NCBI RefSeq assembly: GCF_014646895.1
Contig: NZ_BMOD01000019.1
Location: 24,229 to 88,228 of the forward strand
Length of the DNA stretch: 64,000 bases
Source of the DNA: Deinococcus roseus
GTDB lineage: Bacteria > Deinococcota > Deinococci > Deinococcales > Deinococcaceae
Direction of reading: 5' to 3'
Of this stretch, positions 1 through 7,691 are shown piece by piece (the stretch's first letter is position 1; each line of letters opens with the position of its first letter). The notes under the pieces are model-generated. The model saw nothing but the letters and a program-made list of their open reading frames with translations, had not been told where the DNA came from and made no database searches. The translations under genes were made by a program, and so were the position numbers.

Positions 1-1
1 C

Positions 2-460
2 CTCGGACAGGGCGAGGACAGCAAAGTCAAAGGCAAGATCGGCGTGTCCCCCCTGCCCAAGGGCGGAGCCAACGGTCAAAACGCTGCGACCCTGGGCGGC
101 TGGCAACTGGCCGTGTCCAGCTACAGCAAAAACCAGGCTGCTGCCATCGAACTGGTGCGCTACCTGGCGGGTCCCGAAGAGCAGAAGCGCCGTGCGATTG
201 AAGCTTCTTACAACCCCACCATCAAGTCTCTTTACCAGGACAAAGACGTGCTGAAGGCCAACCCCTTCTTCGGCAGCCTGTATGACGTGTTCACCAGCGC
301 TGTGGCCCGTCCCTCCGGCGTGACCGGTCTGAAGTACAACCAGGTTTCCCAGGCCTTCTCCGGTGCTGTTCACAGCGTGCTGACCGGCAAGCAGAAAGCT
401 TCTGCTGCCCTGAAGCAACTGGAAGCCGACCTCAACCGCATCAAAGGCCGGGGCTGGTAA
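2..460 (+). CDS. Sugar ABC transporter substrate-binding protein, C-terminal part (5' end outside window)
   Basis: The reading frame is open from the window edge to a TAA at 458-460, so the gene starts upstream. The visible part has the C-terminal features of family 1 (MalE-like) extracellular solute-binding proteins: a Gly-Gly-Trp segment followed by a Ser-Lys-Asn stretch and a helix ending in EEQKRRA, then long helices to the end. Such lipid-anchored or periplasmic proteins bind oligosaccharides and deliver them to membrane permeases. Two MalF/MalG-type permease genes follow on the same strand, which fixes the role as sugar uptake. The exact sugar cannot be read from this part. No ATPase gene accompanies the operon in the window; a shared MsmX-type ATPase encoded elsewhere is likely. 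Confidence 0.85.
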   Translation, partial: LGQGEDSKVKGKIGVSPLPKGGANGQNAATLGGWQLAVSSYSKNQAAAIELVRYLAGPEEQKRRAIEASYNPTIKSLYQDKDVLKANPFFGSLYDVFTSAVARPSGVTGLKYNQVSQAFSGAVHSVLTGKQKASAALKQLEADLNRIKGRGW

Positions 461-478
461 TTTAACTTCACAACTGGC

Positions 479-506
479 GAGGAACACTGAGTCTTCAGTG
501 TTCCTC
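479..506 (+). terminator. Intercistronic hairpin between binding protein and permease genes
   Basis: A perfect 12-bp stem (479-490 pairing with 495-506) with a 4-nt loop lies 19 nt after the binding-protein stop codon. It is not followed by a T-run. In many sugar ABC operons such a hairpin stabilises the upstream message or partly terminates it, so that binding protein exceeds permease. That role here is inferred. Confidence 0.6.
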
Positions 507-590
507 CGCTTTCAGCTCAGGGCTGTTTGAAGTGCAACGGATCTGTCACAATGGATTCATAACTTCAATCCAGTTCTGCAAGAGGGTGTT

Positions 591-1514
591 ATGACTAAAT
601 CTCAACCTGCGTTGCAACGTCGAAAACCCGGGGGTGTGCTGGCGGTTCGGGCCAGAACGGCCGTCTGGTTTCTGGTTCCTGCCCTGCTCATCATTGTTCT
701 GGTGGCCGGGTACCCACTCTTCAAAACCATTTCTTACAGCTTCACCAATGCCAGCCTGGTGGATCCTTCCATCGCCGAAAACATAGGCATTGGCAACTAC
801 TGGTACAAAACAGACGATGGACAGATAGGTGGCATTCTGGTGGACCCCAAATGGTGGCAGTCCGTCGGAAACACCGTCCTTTTTGCCGTGGCCTCCGTGT
901 TTCTGGAGTTTGTTTTCGGTCTGGGCATTGCATATGTGCTGAACATGAAATTTCCTGGTCAGTCCCTGATGCGCACCGCCATGCTGGTCCCCTGGGCAAT
1001 TCCCACGGTGGTCAGCGCCCAGATGTGGTATTTCATGTACAACGACACCTTCGGTCTGATTGGACAGGGGATGGGTGCCGGTGCCGTGCTCGCAGACAGT
1101 TCCAAAGTGATCTGGGCGATCATTGCTGTGGATGTCTGGAAAACCACACCCTTCATGGCCCTCCTGCTGCTGGCAGGAATGCAGGGCATTTCGGCAGACA
1201 TTTACGAAGCGGCCAACGTGGACGGGGCCAGCAAATGGACCCAGTTCTGGCGCATCACCCTGCCCCTGCTGAAACCCACAGCCATGATTGCCTTGATTTT
1301 CCGGACCCTGGACGCCCTCAGGGTATTTGATGTGATGGCCGTGATGCTGGGCACCAACAAGGCTGCAGAAACCAGCATGACGGCTTTCGCTCGCAGAAGC
1401 ATGATCGATTACCAGAACCTGGGAGAAGGAAGCGGCGTTTCGGTGCTGATCTTCCTGATCATTCTGGCCATCACGATTCTGTACGTCACGACCCTTCGGG
1501 TTCGGTTTGATTGA
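591..1514 (+). CDS. Carbohydrate ABC transporter permease, MalF/UgpA type
   Basis: This 307-residue inner-membrane protein has about six hydrophobic segments, the first near residues 24-44. The binding-protein-dependent transport signature lies around residue 203 (EAANVDGAS, then LPLLKP), the loop that docks the ATPase. It forms the channel with the product of the next gene, which starts 6 nt after this stop. The ATG at 591 has a GAGGGTG ribosome site just upstream. The cluster order, binding protein then MalF-type then MalG-type, is the standard CUT1 sugar importer layout. Family assignment is firm; the transported sugar is unknown. Confidence 0.9.
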   Translation: MTKSQPALQRRKPGGVLAVRARTAVWFLVPALLIIVLVAGYPLFKTISYSFTNASLVDPSIAENIGIGNYWYKTDDGQIGGILVDPKWWQSVGNTVLFAVASVFLEFVFGLGIAYVLNMKFPGQSLMRTAMLVPWAIPTVVSAQMWYFMYNDTFGLIGQGMGAGAVLADSSKVIWAIIAVDVWKTTPFMALLLLAGMQGISADIYEAANVDGASKWTQFWRITLPLLKPTAMIALIFRTLDALRVFDVMAVMLGTNKAAETSMTAFARRSMIDYQNLGEGSGVSVLIFLIILAITILYVTTLRVRFD

Positions 1515-1520
1515 GGTGAG

Positions 1521-2396
1521 ATGATGACCATTCAAAGAACCGATCAGGTTGTCAAAACCACTGTGCGTCCCACCGTTGTCATTCAATCGGTGCTGTTCAC
1601 CGTGCTTTTGCTTGTCATTGCAGCTTACCTGCTGCTTCCGTTTGTCTGGGGTGTGATCACCAGCTTCAAACCTGCCAGTGCCATTTTTGAGGGGCCTGCC
1701 AAGATGATGGCTGCCCCCTGGACCCTTGACAACTACGCCCAGGTGTTTGCCTACCCCGGCTTTTACAAGGGTCTGCTGAACAGCACCATCGTTTCGCTGG
1801 GAGCCGTTCTGCTTTCGCTGGTGGTGGGGGTTTTTGCCGCTTACGCCCTGGGCAAATACAAGTTTTACGGCAAAACCGTGATCATGTATGTGATCCTGGC
1901 GGTCAGCATGTTCCCCCAGATTGCCGTGCTTTCGGGTCTGTACACCATGATCCAGCAGGCCAAACTGTACGACAATCCTCTGGGACTGATCTTCAGTTAC
2001 CTGATCTTCACCATTCCCTTCAGTGTGTGGGTCTTGACCAGTTTCGTGCGGGAAATTCCCAACGAACTGGAAGAAGCCGCCATGATGGACGGCGCAACCC
2101 CCCTGCAAACCCTGATTCAGGTGATCCTGCCCGTGATGGGTCCTGCCCTGGTCACCACGGGACTGCTGGCTTTCATCAACGCCTGGAACGAATACCTGTT
2201 CGCGCTCACCTTCATGAGCCAGAACCGCACCATTCCAGTGGTGATTGCCAACTACTCTGGATCTTCCCAGTATGAAACCCCCTGGGCCAACATCATGGCC
2301 GCCAGCATTCTGGTGACCGTTCCCCTGATTGTCCTGGTGCTGATTTTCCAGAAAAACATTGTTTCTGGACTCACCTCCGGAGCGGTCAAAGGCTGA
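1521..2396 (+). CDS. Carbohydrate ABC transporter permease, MalG/UgpE type
   Basis: The 291-residue product is the second permease half of the CUT1 importer. After a short cytoplasmic N-terminus there is a transmembrane helix at about residues 28-50, followed by further segments. The EAA loop appears as EEAAMMDGAT followed by LPVMGP, and the C-terminus is typical for MalG proteins. The first of two tandem ATG codons is chosen because GAGGTGAG lies immediately before it. The gene is the last of the operon, and a strong terminator follows at 2429. Confidence 0.9.
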   Translation: MMTIQRTDQVVKTTVRPTVVIQSVLFTVLLLVIAAYLLLPFVWGVITSFKPASAIFEGPAKMMAAPWTLDNYAQVFAYPGFYKGLLNSTIVSLGAVLLSLVVGVFAAYALGKYKFYGKTVIMYVILAVSMFPQIAVLSGLYTMIQQAKLYDNPLGLIFSYLIFTIPFSVWVLTSFVREIPNELEEAAMMDGATPLQTLIQVILPVMGPALVTTGLLAFINAWNEYLFALTFMSQNRTIPVVIANYSGSSQYETPWANIMAASILVTVPLIVLVLIFQKNIVSGLTSGAVKG

Positions 2397-2428
2397 TTGC
2401 CCAGACCCCTTCAGGCCAAAAGAAGTTC

Positions 2429-2460
2429 AAATCCCACCTTTTGAGGTGGGATTTTTGTTG
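2429..2460. terminator. Intrinsic terminator after the sugar permease operon
   Basis: A 10-bp perfect stem (AAATCCCACC with GGTGGGATTT, 2429-2438 and 2445-2454) has a 6-nt loop and is followed by a T-rich tail. It lies between the permease gene (+) and a convergent minus-strand gene, and may serve both. Confidence 0.9.
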
Positions 2461-2466
2461 CTCACA

Positions 2467-2985
2467 TCAATTGCCAGGGTTCAGGCAGGGCTTCTGCTGG
2501 GCCTGATCGGCCAGTTTTCGGGCCAGCACATTCTGATTCTGCTGGGGTTTGAGGATGCCCACCACACAGGCAGAGGTGCTGGTGATCTTGCTGACCACCA
2601 GATAAGACGTGATGATGCTGCCATCCTCGGGGTTTTCACTGGCGTTGTAGCGCAGAATCAGGGCCACAGGAATGCCTTTTTTCATGCGCCACTCGGCCTT
2701 TGGACCCACAGAAGAAAATCCTGAAGACACCTTCGCAATCAAATCCAGGTCCGAGAGCTGTCCACTGGGATGCTGGACTTTCACATTGCTTCTCAGGTCC
2801 CCTTCGGTGAAGTCCAGGCGGTATTTCCCCACACCAGGGCACAACTGATGGATGAATTCGCCTTCTTCGGTTTCCTGCTCCAGGGTTTTGCAGTCTTTTG
2901 AATTCAGGGAAGTGTAAACGCTGCTGAGGTTCTGGGCCATGGCAATGGGGGTCAGCATCAACAAGGTGAAGATCCACTTTTTCAT
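2467..2985 (-). CDS. Secreted protein of unknown function
   Basis: The 172-residue product begins with a short Sec signal peptide (Lys-Lys, then a hydrophobic core to about residue 17, with a likely Ala-Met-Ala cleavage site before Gln-Asn). The mature part is about 155 residues, mainly alternating polar/hydrophobic strands, with four cysteines near residues 33, 49, 139 and 165 that could form disulfides. No domain is recognised. It is transcribed away from the beta-barrel-like gene at 3280 and converges on the sugar permease operon. Export is well supported by the signal peptide; function is not. Confidence 0.65.
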   Translation of the reverse strand: MKKWIFTLLMLTPIAMAQNLSSVYTSLNSKDCKTLEQETEEGEFIHQLCPGVGKYRLDFTEGDLRSNVKVQHPSGQLSDLDLIAKVSSGFSSVGPKAEWRMKKGIPVALILRYNASENPEDGSIITSYLVVSKITSTSACVVGILKPQQNQNVLARKLADQAQQKPCLNPGN

Positions 2986-3120
2986 GTTCTGAGTGTAAAG
3001 GCTTCAAAACAGAACTGCATGGGAAACCCCTCAGGATTCTGAAGGCTGGCTGCATTTTGAATCAGCACTGGAATCAACCCTCAAATCAAAAACCAGAATC
3101 TCTTTTGCCGTGTTTATCAC

Positions 3121-3157
3121 TGAAGCAGGAGGACTCTTATGAACTCCTCCTGCTTCA
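3121..3157. repeat. Perfect 13-bp inverted repeat in a divergent intergenic region
   Basis: TGAAGCAGGAGGA at 3121-3133 pairs perfectly with 3145-3157 across an 11-nt loop. It lies between the divergent secreted-protein genes at 2985 (-) and 3280 (+), where a terminator is not expected, and neither side has a T-run following the hairpin. It could be an RNA leader hairpin or a remnant of a small repeat. The rest of 2986-3279 shows no gene. Confidence 0.7.
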
Positions 3158-3279
3158 AAAAACATCAGCCCAGGAAACAACCTCTTGTTTTCCGTCAAAT
3201 GCTCTAAACGGGCAGTCATCCGTACAACAAGGCCCGCCGGACTTGCAGAAAAGAAAGCAGCTTCATAAGATGCAGAGCG

Positions 3280-4521
3280 ATGAATATGAAAAAACACTTT
3301 GTCGTTGCACTGCTTTTATGCTCTGCCAGCCAGGCCCAGAACCTCCGTCAACTTGGCATGGGTGGTGTGCTGCTTCCCGAATCCAATGTGCATTATTCCA
3401 ATCCTGCACTGTATGGTTTTGATCGGTATGACCTGGACACCGGTTATGGCCTGCCACTGGGGTTGCTGCAACTGTATCGCCTGCAACAACAGGCCAGCAC
3501 AGGCAGCACAGACCTGTTGTTTTTTGATGCGCTTTTCCATCCGCTGGAATGGAATTTTTCAGTGGGAGGGCCCCAGCTGGTTCCCAACAATGGCAGCAGC
3601 GGTTCCCGGATCACCACCTGGGCAGAAGGCTGGAATGCCTCGCAGCACAGCCAGACCCTGATTCCGTTTGATCTGGATTTCCAGTGGAACCCCAACTGGC
3701 ATCTGGAGGTCACACCCGTGATCGGCTTCCGGGCCAGTGACATCACCTACAGCGACAACTACAGCAGTGTTTCAGAGGGTGGCCCTTTGCAGCCCAATCA
3801 GGTGTACACCTCATCTGCAAACGCTGGGTACCGCATGACGCTCGATGCTGGACTCACGTACAACCAGCTGCTCTCTGAACAACCCGGTCTGAAACTGTAT
3901 GGTGGGGTGCGCAACCGCCTGAGTGTGGGGCTCTTGCGTTTTGAAGGCAGTTTTCAGGACAAAACCGTGACGGGACCTGATGGAGAGCGGGTGGATGCCC
4001 TCAGCAGCAACCACTCGGAGTTCTTTGCTGCTGTGGATCCTTTGCGGGCAGGATACGGCACCCACCTGGATGCCGGGCTGGTGGCAGACCTGGGAGACCT
4101 CACGTTGGGTTTCGGGGTCAGAAACCTGCTGCAATATGAAGTCTGGCCAGGAAGTCGCTCTGTGTCAGACAATGGCAAGAGCACCACCACAGCCAGCACC
4201 CTGATGGAACCTTTTTTTGCTCCAGAAGTGCTCTTGAACGCTGCAACCCTGATTCCAGATGGAGAGAACAAGTTGATTGTGGGTGCAGACACCACTTTTG
4301 GTGTGGGCCAGGACCTGGGGGTGCATCTGGGTGCTGAATACCAGGGGGGCAACCTGCAATACCGTGCTGGCCTGGGGTTTGAAAAAGGCTTTCAGCTGGG
4401 CCTCGGTCTGGGTGCAGACCTGGGAGACTTCCAACTGGACTTTGCCCTCACCGGGCACCAGGCCGAAATCACCCGCCAGTTTGTGGTGGGCGTGGCTGTG
4501 GGCGCAAAAATCAAATTCTGA
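3280..4521 (+). CDS. Predicted outer-membrane beta-barrel protein
   Basis: The 413-residue product has a signal peptide of about 19 residues, then a GMGG and NPA segment like that at the N-terminus of FadL/TraF-type barrel proteins. The rest is a long series of amphipathic strands rich in Gly, Tyr, Leu and Asp turns. The last residue is Phe, with alternating hydrophobic residues before it, the usual targeting signal of outer-membrane barrels. Deinococcus has an outer envelope layer, so this location makes sense. Two starts are possible, ATG 3280 and ATG 3286; neither has a strong ribosome site. The specific role (transport, structure) is not visible, and similarity to the TraF-like family is only suggestive. 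Confidence 0.6.
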   Translation: MNMKKHFVVALLLCSASQAQNLRQLGMGGVLLPESNVHYSNPALYGFDRYDLDTGYGLPLGLLQLYRLQQQASTGSTDLLFFDALFHPLEWNFSVGGPQLVPNNGSSGSRITTWAEGWNASQHSQTLIPFDLDFQWNPNWHLEVTPVIGFRASDITYSDNYSSVSEGGPLQPNQVYTSSANAGYRMTLDAGLTYNQLLSEQPGLKLYGGVRNRLSVGLLRFEGSFQDKTVTGPDGERVDALSSNHSEFFAAVDPLRAGYGTHLDAGLVADLGDLTLGFGVRNLLQYEVWPGSRSVSDNGKSTTTASTLMEPFFAPEVLLNAATLIPDGENKLIVGADTTFGVGQDLGVHLGAEYQGGNLQYRAGLGFEKGFQLGLGLGADLGDFQLDFALTGHQAEITRQFVVGVAVGAKIKF

Positions 4522-4541
4522 TCTGCAAACAACAAAAGCAA

Positions 4542-4575
4542 AATCCCGAGGTTGCGTCCTCGGGATTGTTTTTGT
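4542..4575. terminator. Bidirectional terminator
   Basis: A 9-bp stem AATCCCGAG / CTCGGGATT with a short loop is followed by GTTTTTG. It lies between the convergent barrel-protein gene (+) and lipA (-), and an A-rich stretch on its left side makes it usable in both directions. Confidence 0.85.
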
Positions 4576-4580
4576 GGGGT

Positions 4581-5555
4581 TCAGATCAGGTTGGGCAAAT
4601 CGTTCAGGTGGGACAGGTGCTCGGGGATGTCCCTGGTGGGACCATCGTTCATGAAGACCTGCTCGGCTTTGTAACTGCTTCTGACCAGAGGGCCAGACAC
4701 CACTTCTAAAAAGCCCATTTCCATGCCGATTTTCTGCACTTCATCGAATTCCTGGGGGGTCCAGTATTTCTCAACGGGCAGGTGGTGGCGGGTGGGCCGC
4801 AGGTACTGTCCGAAGGTGATGATGTCCACTCCTGCTTCACGGCAGTCTTTCATGGCCTGCACCACTTCTTCCAGGGTTTCTCCCAGGCCCAGCATGATGC
4901 TGGTCTTGGTGTACACGTCAGGACGGTACTGTTTGGCGTGGGCCAGCACTTTGAGGGTCTGACGGTAACTGGCCCGGATGTCACGCACCGGGTGGGTCAG
5001 GCGCTCCACGGTTTCCATGTTCTGGGCATACACGTGAACACCAGAATCCAGAATCAGTTCAATGCACTTCAGGTTGCCCTGGAAGTCCGGGGTGAGGGTT
5101 TCGACCTTGGTCTGGGGGTTCAGCTTGATGATCTGCTCCACGCTGCGGGCAAAGTGGTAAGCCCCTCCATCTGGCAGGTCGTCGCGGTCCACGCTGGTCA
5201 GGACCACATACTTGAGGTTCATCAGCTTGACCGACTCGGCCACATTGAACGGCTCCATCACATCCAGTTTGCCCTGGGGGTTTCCGGTGTCCACGGCGCA
5301 GAAGCGGCAGGCCCGGGTGCAGATGTGCCCCATCAGCATGAAGGTGGCGGTGCCCCTGGACCAGCACTCCCCGATGTTGGGGCACATGGCCTCCTCGCAG
5401 ACGGTGTGCAGCTTGTGGTCTTTGACAATGCCCTTGGTGTGCTGGTAGATGTCTCCGCTGGGCATGCGGACCTTCAGCCACTCGGGTTTCTTCTCTCTGA
5501 CGGGTTCGGCGTTCTTTCTGTAGATGCCGTTCTTGATGTACCGGGGTTCGCTCAT
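4581..5555 (-). CDS. lipA: Lipoyl synthase
   Basis: The 324-residue radical-SAM enzyme inserts two sulfur atoms at C6 and C8 of protein-bound octanoate to make lipoyl groups for 2-oxoacid dehydrogenases and the glycine cleavage system. It carries both cluster motifs of LipA: CEEAMCPNIGEC for the auxiliary [4Fe-4S] that supplies sulfur, and the CTRACRFC radical-SAM motif. A serine near the C-terminus (RSSY) matches the conserved LipA Ser ligand. It lies 12 nt downstream of lipB, which makes its substrate, so the two form an operon. Length and motifs are complete. Confidence 0.97.
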   Translation of the reverse strand: MSEPRYIKNGIYRKNAEPVREKKPEWLKVRMPSGDIYQHTKGIVKDHKLHTVCEEAMCPNIGECWSRGTATFMLMGHICTRACRFCAVDTGNPQGKLDVMEPFNVAESVKLMNLKYVVLTSVDRDDLPDGGAYHFARSVEQIIKLNPQTKVETLTPDFQGNLKCIELILDSGVHVYAQNMETVERLTHPVRDIRASYRQTLKVLAHAKQYRPDVYTKTSIMLGLGETLEEVVQAMKDCREAGVDIITFGQYLRPTRHHLPVEKYWTPQEFDEVQKIGMEMGFLEVVSGPLVRSSYKAEQVFMNDGPTRDIPEHLSHLNDLPNLI

Positions 5556-5567
5556 GCTGCCTCTTTT

Positions 5568-6233
5568 TTACAGATCAGGAAACGAGAAGTCGTAGTCCTG
5601 AAAGGTTTGCCGGAAGTCCTCTGCAACAAAGGCTTTGACTTCCTGCACATTGATTTCACGCCCGAGCAGTTTCTGCAGGCTGGTGACGCCCCTGTCCTGA
5701 ATGCCACACGGAACAATGTAGGAGAAATGGTCCAGATCTGTGTTGACATTCAGGGCGAAACCATGGAACGCGACATGCTTCTGGATGGCCACGCCAATGG
5801 CGGCAACTTTTTCATCGCCGACCCACACGCCAGCGTAACCCGGCGAGCCAGACGCTTCAAGACCATATCTACCCAGCGTTTTCACCAGGGCGGCCTCCAG
5901 GAACCTCAGGAAATCCCTGACCCTGCGCCCCACCGGGAAAATCGGGTAGCCGACCAGCTGGCCGGGACCGTGGTAGGTGACATCTCCGCCCCGTTCAATG
6001 GCATGCACGGCAATGCCCTGCTGGGACAGAAATTCACGCGGTACAATGATGTTTTCGCCTTCTTTTGCTTTGCGCCCCAGGGTCAGCACTGCGGGATGCT
6101 CGACCAGCAGCAGGGTCGGCTCTTGCTGCCGTGCTGCCACTTTGCCATGCACCTCGTGCTGGACGTCTAAAGCTTGCAGGTACTCAAGCGTGCCCAGGTC
6201 GGTCACGCGAAATGCTTCACTCACGTTAAACAT
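5568..6233 (-). CDS. lipB: Octanoyl-[acyl-carrier-protein]:protein N-octanoyltransferase
   Basis: LipB moves octanoate from ACP to the lipoyl-domain lysine, the first step of lipoate synthesis; LipA acts next and is encoded just downstream. The family signature RGGDVTYHGPGQLVGYP is present. The catalytic pair is visible as the cysteine in IVPCGIQ and the lysine in GDEKVAAIG. The ATG at 6233 (MFNVSEAF) is preferred, giving 222 residues. An upstream ATG at 6365 would add 44 residues encoded largely by heptamer repeat DNA, which are not LipB-like. Upstream 6234-6489 holds two heptamer arrays. Confidence 0.95.
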   Translation of the reverse strand: MFNVSEAFRVTDLGTLEYLQALDVQHEVHGKVAARQQEPTLLLVEHPAVLTLGRKAKEGENIIVPREFLSQQGIAVHAIERGGDVTYHGPGQLVGYPIFPVGRRVRDFLRFLEAALVKTLGRYGLEASGSPGYAGVWVGDEKVAAIGVAIQKHVAFHGFALNVNTDLDHFSYIVPCGIQDRGVTSLQKLLGREINVQEVKAFVAEDFRQTFQDYDFSFPDL

Positions 6234-6282
6234 TCTAATGGTTTTCTGGGCGGGACAGTGGGAGGCAAGGAGCAATTGAGGC

Positions 6283-6310
6283 TGAGGGCCGAGGGCCGAG
6301 AGCCGAGGGC
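6283..6310. repeat. Heptamer array, GAGCCGA orientation (left arm of pair 1)
   Basis: About four tandem copies of a 7-bp unit, GAGGGCC / GAGCCGA type. Together with the oppositely oriented array at 6377-6435 it forms an inverted pair around a spacer of about 65 bp, which itself contains GCTTTA-type heptads. Confidence 0.85.
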
Positions 6311-6376
6311 AAGACGGAAGAGCTTTAGCTGATGCTTTATGAACTTGACTCCGAGCTTTAGCCAAAGCACCATGAT

Positions 6377-6435
6377 GCTCTCGGCTCTCGGCTCTCGGCT
6401 CTCGGCCCTCGGCCCTCGGCTCTCAGCTCTCGGCT
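6377..6435. repeat. Heptamer array, TCGGCTC orientation (right arm of pair 1)
   Basis: About eight tandem 7-bp units reading GCTCTCG or GCCCTCG, with one variant (GCTCTCA). It is the inverted partner of 6283-6310. It lies between the start of lipB (-) and the small membrane-protein gene at 6490 (+). Confidence 0.9.
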
Positions 6436-6489
6436 CCAACCGCCACATATCAGACAGCTTTCTTTCCCCCTCCAGGATTACCCTGACCC

Positions 6490-6840
6490 ATGGTCAAAGA
6501 GAAACTGTACATGATGGGCGGTTTTTTGCTTTTTGGAATCTCCGGGTATCAGGCCTGGGCTTTTGCGGGAGGGCTGATCCACTGGCTGGGTGGGCTGCAA
6601 TTTGCTGGTGCCGTGGTTTACCTGGCCTGGTACCTGTCCAGAAGCCTGACGTTGCAGCAGATGATGCCTGCCCTCTGGGTGCTGTGGGGTGTGGGATTGC
6701 TGACCTGGATGCTGGATTTCTCCAGGGGAAATCCGGCTTTCATTTTTGGACTTTTGCTGTGGGGTCTTGCCTTGCAGGACGAGCAGAGAAAAACCCGATC
6801 CAAAGCAGGGATTCACCCTAAGGAGATTTCCCAGTCTTGA
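6490..6840 (+). CDS. Small membrane protein of unknown function
   Basis: The 116-residue product has four likely transmembrane segments, around residues 8-26, 30-48, 58-76 and 82-96, then a basic, polar C-terminal tail of about 20 residues that would be cytoplasmic. No family is recognised. The ATG at 6490 is the first in frame; the ribosome site is weak. The gene ends just before the ddrB promoter, whose -35 box begins in its last codons, and is a separate unit from ddrB. Confidence 0.6.
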   Translation: MVKEKLYMMGGFLLFGISGYQAWAFAGGLIHWLGGLQFAGAVVYLAWYLSRSLTLQQMMPALWVLWGVGLLTWMLDFSRGNPAFIFGLLLWGLALQDEQRKTRSKAGIHPKEISQS

Positions 6841-6865
6841 TTTAGGTGACAACATAATATATAAT
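6837..6865 (+). promoter_or_regulatory. ddrB promoter with RDRM-like operator
   Basis: TTGATT (6837-6842), a 17-nt spacer and a perfect TATAAT (6860-6865). The spacer and its edge hold TTAGGTGACAACATAA (6842-6857), an imperfect palindrome resembling the radiation/desiccation response motif bound by the DdrO repressor (published form about 17 bp, TTATG-N7-CATAA). Here it is one base shorter. Its place between the two boxes fits repression released after PprI/IrrE cleavage of DdrO. Confidence 0.65.
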
Positions 6866-6904
6866 ATGGACAACAAAATCAGCTGTGCCTGACAGGAGAA
6901 AACC

Positions 6905-7441
6905 ATGACAGCAGTGCCCAGAAACAAAAGCAGCAACTATCCCACACCCCATTCCCAGGAGCATACTGAACCCATGATTGAGTTGCATCTCACCGGCATT
7001 CTGGGAACCAAAATCACCATCCACGTCAAAGACGAAGACGAAATGCTGCGGGTCATGCGCCAGTATGGCCGCCGGGGCTGGACCAGCGGAGACATCCCTG
7101 CAGGCGGTCTGGTGCTTCCTATCATCATGGCAGACACCTTCGACTGGGCCTTGATTGGTGCCCGCGAGTTCCTCAATGCAGAAGGCGAAAAATGCGTGTT
7201 CCACAAGGGGCAGGTCTACAAGCGCCGTGAACTTGAGGAAGTGGACACCAAAAAACTCAAGCTCCCCAAAATCATCAAATACTCCCGTGGCGCACGCCCC
7301 ACCGACCCCGAACACCTCAAAGAAGGCGAAGAGTCCGTGCGTTACGTCACCCTGATCACCTTCCGGGGCAATGGCCGCGCTCTGGAAGCCTACCAGAACC
7401 CCGAAAAAGTCGCTGAGCAACAGAACCAGCCCAAGCAGTAA
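6905..7441 (+). CDS. ddrB: Single-stranded DNA-binding protein DdrB
   Basis: DdrB is a Deinococcus-specific ssDNA-binding and strand-annealing protein induced by radiation and desiccation. It acts early in genome reassembly, in the RecA-independent annealing route. The 178-residue product keeps the recognisable core: YGRRGWTSGDIPAGG, FDWALIGAR, YKRRELEEVD, KLKLPKIIKYSRGA and DPEHLKE, all matching remembered DdrB sequences in order. The C-terminal part is short and rich in Gln, Asn and Lys. The ATG at 6905 has AGGAGA upstream; it adds about 23 residues before the core (MIELHLTG at 6974), and this internal Met is the alternative start. The RDRM-like promoter supports the identity. Confidence 0.93.
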   Translation: MTAVPRNKSSNYPTPHSQEHTEPMIELHLTGILGTKITIHVKDEDEMLRVMRQYGRRGWTSGDIPAGGLVLPIIMADTFDWALIGAREFLNAEGEKCVFHKGQVYKRRELEEVDTKKLKLPKIIKYSRGARPTDPEHLKEGEESVRYVTLITFRGNGRALEAYQNPEKVAEQQNQPKQ

Positions 7442-7482
7442 CCCCAGCACCGCAAATCGTCATTGCTTCCCCCAAGGATGCG

Positions 7483-7510
7483 CCCCCCAGTTTTGGCTGG
7501 GGGGTTTTGG
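7483..7510 (+). terminator. Intrinsic terminator after ddrB
   Basis: A perfect 8-bp GC-rich stem (CCCCCCAG with CTGGGGGG) has loop TTTTGG and is followed by TTTTGG. Confidence 0.85.
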
Positions 7511-7513
7511 TTG

Positions 7514-7591
7514 TGGCAGAAAGCAGAAGGCTACAGCGCAAAAGCTCTGGCTCCCATGGCCTTCTGCCTTGGCCTTCAGCCTTCTGCCATA
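7514..7591. repeat. GGCAGAA-type heptamer repeats in inverted orientation
   Basis: GGCAGAAAGCAGAAGGC on the left and four near-heptamer units of TTCTGCC / TTCAGCC type on the right (about 7559-7590) can pair with each other. This is a second sequence class with the same inverted-pair layout as the GAGCCGA arrays. It lies just downstream of the ddrB terminator. Confidence 0.65.
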
Positions 7592-7691
7592 AAGCGGAGC
7601 GCTGCATACGCCAAAACCCCCATCCCACCCCTCAATCCCCTGTGCTACCCTGCTTGGGTTTTCCCCAACACGCAAGAACACAAGGAGGCAC

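Noticed and set aside
546..2108. 520-residue open frame on the minus strand opposite the sugar permease genes
   Set aside because: His-, Gly- and Gln-rich composition without any domain, antisense to two well-matched permease genes; a composition shadow.
3031..3297. 88-residue minus-strand frame in the divergent region
   Set aside because: Runs through the hairpin and the start of the barrel-protein gene; no motif and poor start.
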